This document shows, one piece after another, positions 1 through 7,380 of a stretch of DNA of 9,684 bases (position 1 is its first letter; each line of letters opens with the position of its first letter). The position numbers were made by a program, and so were the translations under genes. The stretch lies in NCBI RefSeq assembly GCF_049615385.1, contig NZ_JBMZFL010000038.1; one strand, given 5' to 3'. A model generated the notes under the pieces. It ran no database searches, was not told where the DNA came from, and saw only the letters and a program-made list of their open reading frames with translations. The stretch is from Aequoribacter sp049615385. GTDB lineage: Bacteria; Pseudomonadota; Gammaproteobacteria; Pseudomonadales; Halieaceae.

Positions 1-1095
1 GGGGCCTTCCCAGACTTCGTCTTTACGGGAGATTTCGTTGGCTTTGCCCTCGGTGCTGCCGACTAGGGGGCGTACTCCTGACCATACCGAGACCACATCT
101 TTTGCGCTGAGATGGGTGTTGGGAAAGTACCGGTTAGTCGTGTTGAACAGATAATCGATGTCCTTAGCATAGACCGCGGGCCAGTAGTCAGTGTCGGGGT
201 AGAACTCATCCGTCGTTCCAAGGTAGGTATAATCGCCCACCGGCACCGCAAAAATCTTGCGCTTGTCACTCGTAGACATGACGACGGTGTTGCTTACCTG
301 CAATCTCTTCGCGGACACGACAACGTGAATACCTCGACTCAGGGCCAAGCGAGGCGGCTGCTGAGGGTTTTCCAGTTGACACAGTTGATCAACCCAAGGC
401 CCTGCGGCGTTGATGACCAATTTGGCTTTGATCGTCGCCTTGGTGTCGTCTTCTGGTAGGCGCGACTCAGCGGTAAGTGAAAAATCGCCGTCACGCGATA
501 CTTCGGTGACTGCTAGATAATTACCGACCACTGCGCCTTCGGCTTTTGCTGAGCGGATGGTCGCGAGCGTAAGCCGCGCATCGTCCGTTAAGAATTCCGG
601 GTAGACAATGGCGTTATGTACCCCCCTCGTTGCTAGGCCAGGTTCTTGCGCTTGTAGTTTCGCGACTGACCAGATTTGGTGTTTGTCCTCTTTGCCGACC
701 TTGCCCAGAAACTCGTAGATTTTTAACGCGACTCGCAGAAATAACGACTCTACACGGGACCGCGTGGTCAAAATGTAAGGCGATTTCGTCGCCAAATGCG
801 GCGCAATTGAGTGCAAAATAGCGCGTTCTGACGCGCTCTCTTTTACCACAGGTATGTCGCCTTGAACGAGGTAGCGCAAGCCGCCGTGAATCATTTTAGA
901 GCTTCGACTGCTGGTCCCGCTTGCAAAGTCTTGTGCTTCTAATAGGGCGACTTTCAATCCTCGAAGCGCAGCGTCGCGGGCGATACCCGCGCCGGTGATG
1001 CCGCCGCCTATAATGGCTAAGTCGAAGCATGTTTCCTCAAGCTCGCGTTTGAGCCGGGTTCGATCAGCGCAATTTAAAGCTGAGTTTCGTGACAT
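1..1095 (-). CDS. glpD: Glycerol-3-phosphate dehydrogenase, FAD-dependent (5' part, cut by window edge)
   Basis: This frame stays open from the ATG at 1095 to the left edge, giving 365 residues with no stop; the family is usually about 500 or more residues, so the C-terminal part lies outside. Residues 24-46 form the FAD Rossmann motif (FDLAIIGGGITGAGIARD). Residues 59-76 carry the family signature SGTSSRSSKMIHGGLRYL. Residues 227-234 read VINAAGPW, and 339-344 SGVRPL is the conserved segment of the substrate domain. Known role: oxidation of sn-glycerol 3-phosphate to dihydroxyacetone phosphate at the inner membrane, with electrons passed to quinone. There is no signal peptide, as expected for a peripheral cytoplasmic-face enzyme. 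The SD is weak (CAGG about 9 nt upstream). The gene is divergent from the 1240 gene and shares its 144-bp intergenic region. No other glycerol gene (glpK, glpF, glpR) is visible. A GlpA-like anaerobic subunit is the main alternative. Confidence 0.93.
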   Translation of the reverse strand, partial: MSRNSALNCADRTRLKRELEETCFDLAIIGGGITGAGIARDAALRGLKVALLEAQDFASGTSSRSSKMIHGGLRYLVQGDIPVVKESASERAILHSIAPHLATKSPYILTTRSRVESLFLRVALKIYEFLGKVGKEDKHQIWSVAKLQAQEPGLATRGVHNAIVYPEFLTDDARLTLATIRSAKAEGAVVGNYLAVTEVSRDGDFSLTAESRLPEDDTKATIKAKLVINAAGPWVDQLCQLENPQQPPRLALSRGIHVVVSAKRLQVSNTVVMSTSDKRKIFAVPVGDYTYLGTTDEFYPDTDYWPAVYAKDIDYLFNTTNRYFPNTHLSAKDVVSVWSGVRPLVGSTEGKANEISRKDEVWEGP

Positions 1096-1239
1096 AAGGC
1101 TTGCCTGAAGTAATTTGTGTCAGTCTACCATCGATTTTTAATGTCTATTGTCTAATTTTGTACATTTTAGGCGAGACAAGGGCCGTTAATGGTCGCAAAA
1201 TAGACACTGTGCGATCACAACAACAATAATGAGGGTTCC
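1096..1239. promoter_or_regulatory. Divergent intergenic region between glpD and the exported DUF1214-like gene
   Basis: These 144 bp must hold both divergent promoters. The region is AT-rich around 1130-1170. Visible structure: TTGTCT (1148-1153) with its inverted copy AGACAA (1174-1179); CTAA (1152-1155) with TTAG (1167-1170), enclosing TGTACA (1159-1164); and a dyad TGTG-CGAT-CACA at 1208-1219. The last has only 4 bp between half-sites, shorter than a canonical Crp site (TGTGA-N6-TCACA). I could not place a convincing -35/-10 pair in either direction. The plus gene has a purine-rich SD, GAGGG, shortly before ATG 1240. Confidence 0.4.
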
Positions 1240-2520
1240 ATGCGCCGACGTCTTCCTATCGCTTTTTTCGGTATGCTCTTTCTTAACACTTGGCCAGCAG
1301 CTGCTCACAGTGAAGTGCTGGGTGGCGCTCAACGAGACCCCCTTAGTGACGCTTGGTCAACACTGATCGTTGCTATGCAACAAGCTGAGAGCGAAGTGCG
1401 TGACTTTGAATACTTCGATTCTGAGCAAGACCAAGCGCGCGCCTATTTGCTTTTGTCTCGAGCGCTTCTGAAAGGCATTGAGGAGCAGCTACTCAATGAC
1501 CCGGATTTCCCACTGTTCAGGATCATGGATCCGCGCATGAAGGAGGGCGGCGACAACCCAGACCAGCGATATTCGTTTGCCGAGATCAAAGGAAATACAG
1601 ATTATGTGATTCGCGGCGACCTCGGTTCGGCTTCACGTGTTGAGGTGCAATTGTACGCCGGTCGGCCGTGGGCAAATGACGGCGAAAGTCTGGATTATCT
1701 GGCGTTTGAAGACATCGAGCTTGATCGCGAGGGTCAGTTTGAGATTCGGGTGCTGAAACAATGCGCCCAAGGTCAGACGAACTGTTTAACCAATCCCGAA
1801 AATACGACCACGGTCATGGTGCGCCAGATTTACGCGGATTGGAATACGCAGCCTGCAGGCGAGTTACACATCGATCGAATCGGTTTCGAAGGTAGGCCCA
1901 AAGCGGCACCAACGCCTGAGAGTGTTGCTCAGCGCATTGAGGCTATGGCCCATACCATGCACCAATCCGCCGTGACCTGGCCGCAGATGGTTAAGGAGCG
2001 TTACACCGATCGCCGCCCACCCAATGCCGTGAGCCCGTTAATGGATACGTTCAAGTTTGGTGGTGTGCGCGGTCGCTGGATGGCGAGTGGTCATTTTCAG
2101 CTACAGCCCGGGCAGGCGCTGGTGATTAAGTCATGGCCTGTAGGTGCCCCCTATCAAGGCATACAACTCACGGACTTGTGGTTTGCATCACTTGAGTACG
2201 CCAATCGCGTCACGAGTCTTACGCGGCAGCAGAGTGTGTTGGCACCCGATGGCGCGATTTACTACGTCATTACGAGCGAGGAAACGGGCTATCCAAATTG
2301 GCTTGATACTATGGGTTTAGAGCGGGGTGCCTTCATCATGCGCTATGACGGCGTTGGCGGTGTGATTGAGCCTTCCCAATGGCCCAGTGCCCAACTGGTT
2401 GATTTGCGGGATTTGCCTCAGATCATCCCCGGTTTTGAGGGTGCAAAAATCACCGTTGACGACAGAGACCAGCAGCGGGCGCAGCGTCGAGCGCATGTTC
2501 AACAACGATTCGGATTTTAA
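1240..2520 (+). CDS. Exported DUF1214-like protein
   Basis: A 426-aa protein of unknown function. Residues 1-22 look like a Sec signal peptide: basic MRRR, a hydrophobic core, and PAAA just before HSE, with probable cleavage after A22 and no lipobox Cys; it is therefore predicted periplasmic. The mature part is a paralogue of the protein at 3823-5010. Shared landmarks are MDPRMKEGGDN (96-106), the YVIRGDLGSA strand (122-131), QIYADW (196-201), a helical linker around 225-255, PNWLDTMGLERG (352-363) and a basic tail RAQRRAHVQQRF (413-424). This order fits the DUF1214 architecture, although the canonical C-terminal domain is less clear here than in the paralogue. Two Cys (175, 182) could form a disulfide in the periplasm. 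The Crp-like regulator follows after 9 nt, so the two are probably cotranscribed. The DUF1214 call rests mainly on similarity to the paralogue. Confidence 0.8.
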   Translation: MRRRLPIAFFGMLFLNTWPAAAHSEVLGGAQRDPLSDAWSTLIVAMQQAESEVRDFEYFDSEQDQARAYLLLSRALLKGIEEQLLNDPDFPLFRIMDPRMKEGGDNPDQRYSFAEIKGNTDYVIRGDLGSASRVEVQLYAGRPWANDGESLDYLAFEDIELDREGQFEIRVLKQCAQGQTNCLTNPENTTTVMVRQIYADWNTQPAGELHIDRIGFEGRPKAAPTPESVAQRIEAMAHTMHQSAVTWPQMVKERYTDRRPPNAVSPLMDTFKFGGVRGRWMASGHFQLQPGQALVIKSWPVGAPYQGIQLTDLWFASLEYANRVTSLTRQQSVLAPDGAIYYVITSEETGYPNWLDTMGLERGAFIMRYDGVGGVIEPSQWPSAQLVDLRDLPQIIPGFEGAKITVDDRDQQRAQRRAHVQQRFGF

Positions 2521-2529
2521 GGTTAGACT

Positions 2530-3243
2530 ATGAGTAACCCAGGACTTGCCAAATTTCTGCGCAGTGTTCCGGTTTTTTCAGAGCTCAGTGATGACCGCTG
2601 TGACGAGTTAATTTCGTGCAGTTCGGTCGAACGCTTTGATCGACGCACAGTAATTCAGCGCAGCGGGGACCCCCATCATCATTTATACATTGTTATGACG
2701 GGCCGCTTAGAGATGGTCGCGCATTCCCCTTGGGGAGCTGAAATGACGATTGCCGTGTTCGGACCCGGCAGCACAAGCAGCTGGGTGGCCTTATTTTTGG
2801 ATAGCCCAGCTGAGCGTACCTTAGTCGCGACCCCCGATACGCGTTTATTGGCGATACCCGCGATACAGTTGCGGGCGTTTTTGGAGCAGCAGCCCGCCCT
2901 GTACCCAAAAGTGTTAGCGCTGGACGGCAAGCGGTTTCGGGCTGTCCTTGATCTTACAGCCTTGGTGCTTAATCCAGTTCGCTCTCAGCGGTTAGCGACC
3001 TTGTTGCTTATGATCGCGGAGGTGAGTGGCGATACCAGCGAGCAACCCAAAGTGCTGCTGACCCACCATCAGCTGCAACAGTTGGCAAACTGTTCTCGAC
3101 AAGTGTTGCACCGATGTTTGCGAGAGCTGCAGCAAGACGGCCTGATCAAACAGGGCTATGGCAGCATTCAAATTCAAGATGTTGCGGCCTTAAGTGCTTA
3201 TGCAAAGCAAGCCGCGGTAGGAGCTGCTAATCGATTATCTTAG
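2530..3243 (+). CDS. Crp/Fnr-family transcriptional regulator
   Basis: A 237-aa protein with the usual Crp order: an N-terminal cyclic-nucleotide-binding beta-roll (about 12-120), a dimerisation helix (about 124-148) and a C-terminal winged helix-turn-helix (about 150-218; LTHHQLQQLANCSRQVLHR, then EL..DGLI). Aligned by eye with E. coli Crp, the phosphate-binding cassette is changed: Crp GELGLF corresponds to SWVALF (84-89), losing the Gly71-Glu72 pair, while Arg82-Ser83 corresponds to R96-T97. The recognition helix has SRQVLHR where Crp has SRETVGR, so the DNA-contacting Glu181 is Gln. No Fnr-type N-terminal Cys cluster is present. Effector and DNA site are therefore likely not those of classical Crp. 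AAGG overlaps the stop of the upstream gene and serves as SD. The gene overlaps arfB tail-to-tail by 17 bp. Inferred role: local control of the neighbouring DUF1214/sulfotransferase/kinase genes. Confidence 0.88.
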   Translation: MSNPGLAKFLRSVPVFSELSDDRCDELISCSSVERFDRRTVIQRSGDPHHHLYIVMTGRLEMVAHSPWGAEMTIAVFGPGSTSSWVALFLDSPAERTLVATPDTRLLAIPAIQLRAFLEQQPALYPKVLALDGKRFRAVLDLTALVLNPVRSQRLATLLLMIAEVSGDTSEQPKVLLTHHQLQQLANCSRQVLHRCLRELQQDGLIKQGYGSIQIQDVAALSAYAKQAAVGAANRLS

Positions 3244-3649
3244 CGCGCATGGCTTTTGTACGCCCGTGTAAGGTTTTGCTGTCGAGGCGTTTTTTTTGTG
3301 AGCTACGCGTTGGCTTGGTGGCTTTTCTCGGTTTGTCTTGATGGCCCGCTTTAAGTATTAACTGGCGTAAACGAGCTAATGCGTCCTCTTTGTTTTGCTC
3401 TTGAGTGCGATGGCGCTGCGCTTTGATCACAACCACGCCATCTTTTGTGATGCGCTGATCTGACATGTTCAGCAAACCTTGCTTGTAGGGTTCGGGCAGG
3501 CTCGATTGGTGAATGTCAAAGGTCAGGTGTATAGCCGACGAGACCTTGTTGACGTTCTGGCCACCAGCGCCCTGTGCGCGAATGGCGTGGTAATCGATTT
3601 CGCTCATGGGAATCGCAATACTTTTCGTGATGGTAAGTGTAGCGCTCAT
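3227..3649 (-). CDS. arfB: Alternative ribosome-rescue factor B (peptidyl-tRNA hydrolase, GGQ protein)
   Basis: A 140-aa protein, the same length as E. coli ArfB/YaeJ. Residues about 24-37 carry the catalytic motif RAQGAGGQNVNKVS; the GGQ loop enters the ribosomal peptidyl-transferase centre and hydrolyses peptidyl-tRNA on stalled, non-stop ribosomes. The core continues with SAIHLTFDI, SSLPE and VVIKAQRHRTQEQNKEDALARL. The C-terminus (about 103-140) is a Lys/Arg-rich tail (KPRKATKPTRSSQKKR) that in this family binds the empty mRNA channel and distinguishes ArfB from RF1/RF2, whose codon-recognition domain is missing. A good SD, AAGGA, sits about 8 nt before the ATG at 3649. The stop lies inside the 3' end of the Crp-like gene. 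It is a housekeeping gene sitting between the two DUF1214 units; nothing suggests a functional link to them. Confidence 0.95.
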   Translation of the reverse strand: MSATLTITKSIAIPMSEIDYHAIRAQGAGGQNVNKVSSAIHLTFDIHQSSLPEPYKQGLLNMSDQRITKDGVVVIKAQRHRTQEQNKEDALARLRQLILKAGHQDKPRKATKPTRSSQKKRLDSKTLHGRTKAMRAKIID

Positions 3650-3822
3650 GCCTGGTCCTTATCGAGAAGTCGATAGGCTACGGGATGTGGGGTACAAAAT
3701 CGAGTTGATGACCTAAAAAGATTCATGATGCTGTATCTCTATTCGCCATAAGCCATTTGGCGGATGTGTCCCGTGGAGGTAATCGGTAGGTTTGGACTCA
3801 GGCTAATAATAACGGTGGTCCT
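3650..3822. promoter_or_regulatory. Divergent intergenic region between arfB and the second DUF1214-like gene
   Basis: These 173 bp should contain the promoters of arfB (minus) and of the 3823 unit (plus). Visible: an inverted repeat CGCCA (3744-3748) / TGGCG (3758-3762) with a 9-nt loop, possibly an operator; a TTGATG -35-like hexamer (3705-3710) without a -10 at proper distance; and a GGAGG at about 3776-3780 that is too far from ATG 3823 to be its SD. Behind that GGAGG the frame of 3823 is closed by TAG at 3787, so no upstream extension is possible. The 9-mer GTACAAAAT (3692-3700) also occurs inverted at 1155-1163, which may be chance. Confidence 0.3.
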
Positions 3823-5010
3823 ATGTACGGCGATAATCAGAATGATGAGTTCCTGCGTGCGCAATGGCGTGAGTTTTGCGATCAGCTAGCCGAGGCGGGC
3901 GACTTAGTCTTTCGAGACACGGCACCCAACAGCGATATCGATAGAGCCAAGGGATTGCGACTACTCGCCAGAAATATTGCTCTTGGTTTGCAGTTTAAAC
4001 TGGAAAATAACGATCCGGGCTGTCCCGAGCTGCTGCATTACTTTGATCCTGTCCGCAAGCAAGGAGGCGACAACACCGATGCCCTGTATCGGGGCGCACC
4101 GATCAATGGCGAATTTACGTATAAAATTACAGGCTACCGAGGTAGTGCCAACTATTTTGCGGTCACCGTGCTCGAGGATGGCAATACACCGTGGGGTGGT
4201 GGGGTGGTTGCGAGTTTAATGGCGGCTGATATAGACGTAGACGAGACCGGTTATTTCGAGATCATATTAAGTCCCCATGCGCACTCGGGGAATTGGATCA
4301 AGACAACGCCGGGGTCATGGCGCGTGACGTTTCGCGAGTTTTTTGCCGATTGGGCAAACGAGGCGCCGATGGATGCGCGCATCGATATCCTAGATCATGA
4401 ACCGCAAGACCAGATTCCCAGTCCCGCTTCTGTGGCCTCGGGTTTGATCGATGCCGCGAGGTGGGTTAAAGAGTCGACCGAGTACTGGGCCATGATGATT
4501 GCGCATTGGAAGAAGCGCCCACACCAGTTTATGTCGTATCGCCAACTTGAAGATAACGCGATCGACGCCACGCCAGGTGGCGAGCCACTGATTGCCTATT
4601 GGCAAGTGGCGAAAGACGAAGCGTTGATTGTTAGAGTCAAACCACCCGAAGCCGATTACTGGGCAGTAGAGTTTGGTAATCATTGGTGGGAAACCATGGA
4701 CTACCGCTATCGTTTGTGTAGCACAAACTGTCACCATGCAGTGCTCGAGGACTCGGGGGAGCTTTTGCTTGTGATATCACACGACGATCCCAGCGTGCCA
4801 AACTGGCTAGATCCCTCGGGTCACGAGGAGGGCTACATTACGGTGCGCTGGATGGGGGCGGCGCATTATCCGCAGCCTGTGTGCGAGAAGGTGGCCCGTA
4901 ACAACTTAGAGGATCATTTGCCGCAAAGTTACAAGACAATCAGTAGCGAGCAGCGCATCGCGCAACTGCGAGCGCGTCGCGCGGGTGTATTGAATAGGTT
5001 CAAAGTATGA
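3823..5010 (+). CDS. DUF1214 domain-containing protein (cytoplasmic paralogue)
   Basis: A 395-aa protein. It lacks a signal peptide (MYGDNQNDEF start), so it is predicted cytoplasmic, unlike its paralogue at 1240-2520. Landmarks: FDPVRKQGGDNTDALYRGAP (74-93), a beta strand EFTYKITGYRGSANYFAV (97-114), FREFFADW (170-177), a helical segment about 203-232, and the C-terminal DUF1214 block with DEALIVRVKPPEADYWAVEF (265-284), DDPSVPNWLDPSGHEEG (321-337) and ITVRWMG (339-345). It ends in a basic tail RARRAGVLNRF. The family is of unknown function and is often found near catabolic or modification genes for lipophilic compounds. A weak SD (GGTGG) precedes the ATG; TAG at 3787 closes the frame upstream. 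Its last 4 nt overlap the start of the sulfotransferase gene (ATGA), which indicates translational coupling and a shared pathway. Confidence 0.88.
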   Translation: MYGDNQNDEFLRAQWREFCDQLAEAGDLVFRDTAPNSDIDRAKGLRLLARNIALGLQFKLENNDPGCPELLHYFDPVRKQGGDNTDALYRGAPINGEFTYKITGYRGSANYFAVTVLEDGNTPWGGGVVASLMAADIDVDETGYFEIILSPHAHSGNWIKTTPGSWRVTFREFFADWANEAPMDARIDILDHEPQDQIPSPASVASGLIDAARWVKESTEYWAMMIAHWKKRPHQFMSYRQLEDNAIDATPGGEPLIAYWQVAKDEALIVRVKPPEADYWAVEFGNHWWETMDYRYRLCSTNCHHAVLEDSGELLLVISHDDPSVPNWLDPSGHEEGYITVRWMGAAHYPQPVCEKVARNNLEDHLPQSYKTISSEQRIAQLRARRAGVLNRFKV

Positions 5011-6257
5011 GTACGAATAATCCGCTGTGGCACGCTCCACCGCATCCCCAATGGCTATCACAGGTTAACGACGAGGCTCGCTGCTTCGACTTGCACGCCG
5101 TTGTGCCTCTTGACGAAACATCACTGCTAGATCACGCCATGGCAAAAACGGGGCTTTCAGATTTTGGTGAAGACTCCTGGCGCGAACCCTTTCAGGTGTA
5201 TCTGAAATCTTTAGAATCTGAGGCGCAGTTGACTCTATTTGGGCGATTAATGGCGCGCAACGACTTGATTTTGTGGTTGTCGACCCGGCTTGAAGTGATG
5301 GATTGGCTCAAACGCCATCCCGAAATTGAAGGCCAAGAAGTCACAGCTCCAATGTTCATCGTGGGGCTCCCGCGGTCTGGGACCTCAATATTATTTGAAC
5401 TGCTTGCCCAAGATCCGGACGTTGGGGTGCCCTTGATGTGGGAGGCTTTGCAGCCATGTCCGCCGCCCGAGACAGCGACGTACCGGAACGATTCGCGCAT
5501 GGACTATGCGGACGCGGTATTCACCCAGTGGAACCGTGTAGCGCCCGAATTTGCCGCGATGCATGAAATGCGTGGCGATATCCCCGCGGAATGCGGGCTG
5601 ATTATGGCGGGCAGTTTTATTAGCGACCACATCGGTTCGCTGCATCAAACGCCTTCCTACGCCATGTGGTGTGCAGGCGCTGATTATCTTCCGGCCTATC
5701 AATATCATCGTAAAGTGCTGCAGGTGTTGCAGTGGCGTAATCCCAGAGCCCGCTGGCTATTAAAGGCGCCCGAGCATCAAGTGCACCTAGAGGTATTGTT
5801 ACAGGTTTATCCGGACGCTCGTATTGTGCAGACACACCGAGACCCCATTCAGTGCATGGCATCGACGACGAGTCTTATGGGCACCCTGTATCACATGCGC
5901 TCGGATCAGCCCTTTAATGCGGCGATGTTCGAGAACATTTTGATGGGAGAAGCGACAGCGCAACGCCTGGAAAAAGTGATGGATCAGCGCGATTCGGGGC
6001 TAGTGCCGCCGGCAAATATTGCCGATTCGCGCTATCAGGATCTCATTGAAGATCCACTCGCGAATATACAGCGCTTGTATCGACACTTTGGCTTAGAGTT
6101 AAGCGAAACGGCCAAGACCGCTATGCAAGCTTATTTGGCGGCCAAGCCTAAGGGTAAGTTTGGTACGCATTGCTATCCGGTGCAGGCGGAGCATCTCAGT
6201 GCCAGACCGCTGTTCGAGCGTTATCAGACGCGGTATCAAGTGCCTAACGAGGCCTGA
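5007..6257 (+). CDS. Sulfotransferase family protein (Sulfotransfer_3 type)
   Basis: A 416-aa protein, predicted cytoplasmic. Residues 115-127 (PMFIVGLPRSGTS) are the 5'-phosphosulfate-binding loop for PAPS. Residues 250-257 (WLLKAPEH) and 270-280 (DARIVQTHRDP), followed by Ser286, form the 3'-phosphate-binding region. The N-terminal segment TGLSDFGEDSWREPFQVYL..LE (48-70) and the stretch to RHPEI (103-107) are typical of a bacterial Sulfotransfer_3 subfamily found as stand-alone proteins. Family chemistry is transfer of a sulfuryl group from PAPS to a hydroxyl acceptor; some members of this bacterial subgroup have no proven substrate. The ATG overlaps the stop of the DUF1214 gene by 4 nt. 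AGG about 8 nt upstream is a modest SD. The gene converges on the kinase gene with an 18-bp gap and no obvious terminator between them. Confidence 0.9.
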   Translation: MSTNNPLWHAPPHPQWLSQVNDEARCFDLHAVVPLDETSLLDHAMAKTGLSDFGEDSWREPFQVYLKSLESEAQLTLFGRLMARNDLILWLSTRLEVMDWLKRHPEIEGQEVTAPMFIVGLPRSGTSILFELLAQDPDVGVPLMWEALQPCPPPETATYRNDSRMDYADAVFTQWNRVAPEFAAMHEMRGDIPAECGLIMAGSFISDHIGSLHQTPSYAMWCAGADYLPAYQYHRKVLQVLQWRNPRARWLLKAPEHQVHLEVLLQVYPDARIVQTHRDPIQCMASTTSLMGTLYHMRSDQPFNAAMFENILMGEATAQRLEKVMDQRDSGLVPPANIADSRYQDLIEDPLANIQRLYRHFGLELSETAKTAMQAYLAAKPKGKFGTHCYPVQAEHLSARPLFERYQTRYQVPNEA

Positions 6258-6275
6258 GCGCAGCGTCGCGTGCGG

Positions 6276-7346
6276 TCAGTCGTGCAGGAACTCGGTCGCG
6301 TTTAGATCCAAGCATTGCTGTAAGTGGCGCTTGATCATTGTGCTGAACATCTTGTCTCCGCGTTCGTCTGGCTGCGAGAAACAGGCCCCAAGAATCATGA
6401 TCATGAGGCCATGCATACTCTCACGGCGGTACTGTTCCCAGCAGTCTGCAGCGCTGATGTCTACGCCATTGTGACGTAGCTGTTGGTGATAGTGGGCGAT
6501 CAGATCACGCTCCCAACGGCGTCGATCTTCGGTATCGACACTGCCCCCTAAAAAGTAAGCACAGTCTGTTAACGGGCCTGCGACACTGGGAGTTTGCCAG
6601 TCAACCGTTACCATTTCGGTTTCGCCAAACAGCATGTTTTCGCAGCGAAAATCACAATGCGCGAGTGTGTAGGGTGCCTTTCGGCCCGATACGAACTGTG
6701 CGTGTCTAGGTACATAGTAATCGCCAAAGGCAATCGCTTCGGCGCTTAGGCCGCTGCCAAAGCGCTCTAAAAATTTAGGCCAGTACTCGATCAGAAGCGC
6801 CTGGCCGAAGGCGCCGCCGTCGTCTCTTGCCGCATGAACCACAAAGTCGGTATTGAGAATGCTATCAGACCCATAGAAACTGGCAGCGAGTTTCGCCGCC
6901 TGATCGAGCGCCATTTCAGCGTGTGCGGGGGATTCGCCAATTAAGTTGGAACCGGCTCGGTAGGATGAAAGATCTTCCATTAAGAGCAAGAACTGCAACT
7001 TATCGTCGCTGACGCCGCTGAAATAGATTTTGGGTAGGCGCATTGGCGTATGCTGGGCAAAGCGCTCATAGAAACTCACCTCGGCATAGTAGGCACCTTG
7101 TAAACCCGCCATCGCTCGGGTCTGCTCATCACGAGCCGCAAATTTGCCGACTAACGATTTTGGTGCACTATTCGTGTTGCCACTGTAGGTGATATCCAAT
7201 ACGACGTTGCTGCCCAATTTGCCAGTGCCGATGGTTCTGTGCGTGACACTGATTACGGTCTCGGAATTTAATAAACCTTGGGCTTGTAGTAATTGGGTGA
7301 GCCACTCGGGGCTCAGGTCCTCAGATTGTGTCGGGAAATGTATCAT
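6276..7346 (-). CDS. Phosphotransferase / CHK (ecdysteroid-kinase-like) family protein
   Basis: A 356-aa protein with an aminoglycoside/choline-kinase-type fold. In order: VGKFA with the ATP-binding Lys68; GAYYAEVSFYERF (84-96) with the helix-C Glu89; the hinge LLLMEDLS (120-127); the catalytic loop HCDFRCEN (230-237), where Asp232 is the base and Asn237 a Mg ligand; VDWQ (248-251) with the metal-binding Asp249 in place of DFG; and GPLTDCAYFLGG (257-268). The pairing of a catalytic loop ending in NMLF with VDWQ is characteristic of the CHK/EcKL group, whose insect members phosphorylate ecdysteroid hydroxyls. The usual Gly of HGD is Cys here. Predicted ATP-dependent kinase of a small hydroxylated compound; substrate unknown. 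It is second in a minus-strand pair, 34 nt after the 387-aa protein. The SD is poor, so expression may depend on coupling. An acyl-CoA-dehydrogenase-associated phosphotransferase is an alternative label. Confidence 0.85.
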   Translation of the reverse strand: MIHFPTQSEDLSPEWLTQLLQAQGLLNSETVISVTHRTIGTGKLGSNVVLDITYSGNTNSAPKSLVGKFAARDEQTRAMAGLQGAYYAEVSFYERFAQHTPMRLPKIYFSGVSDDKLQFLLLMEDLSSYRAGSNLIGESPAHAEMALDQAAKLAASFYGSDSILNTDFVVHAARDDGGAFGQALLIEYWPKFLERFGSGLSAEAIAFGDYYVPRHAQFVSGRKAPYTLAHCDFRCENMLFGETEMVTVDWQTPSVAGPLTDCAYFLGGSVDTEDRRRWERDLIAHYHQQLRHNGVDISAADCWEQYRRESMHGLMIMILGACFSQPDERGDKMFSTMIKRHLQQCLDLNATEFLHD

Positions 7347-7380
7347 AGCGATTCGTTCTTATTCTGAGCGTCCAAGTATT

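Noticed and set aside
112..821. Plus-strand reading frames of 115 and 63 codons
   Set aside because: They lie opposite the clearly coding glpD frame and show no recognisable protein features.
1208..1219. Canonical Crp binding site
   Set aside because: Half-sites TGTG and CACA are separated by only 4 bp rather than the spacing of TGTGA-N6-TCACA, so it is listed only as a dyad.
3776..3803. Strong GGAGG as SD of an earlier start for the second DUF1214 gene
   Set aside because: The frame is stopped by TAG at 3787 and no in-frame start codon lies between it and ATG 3823.
5192..5862. Minus-strand frames of 80-105 codons inside the sulfotransferase gene
   Set aside because: They are shadows of a gene with intact PAPS-binding motifs on the plus strand.
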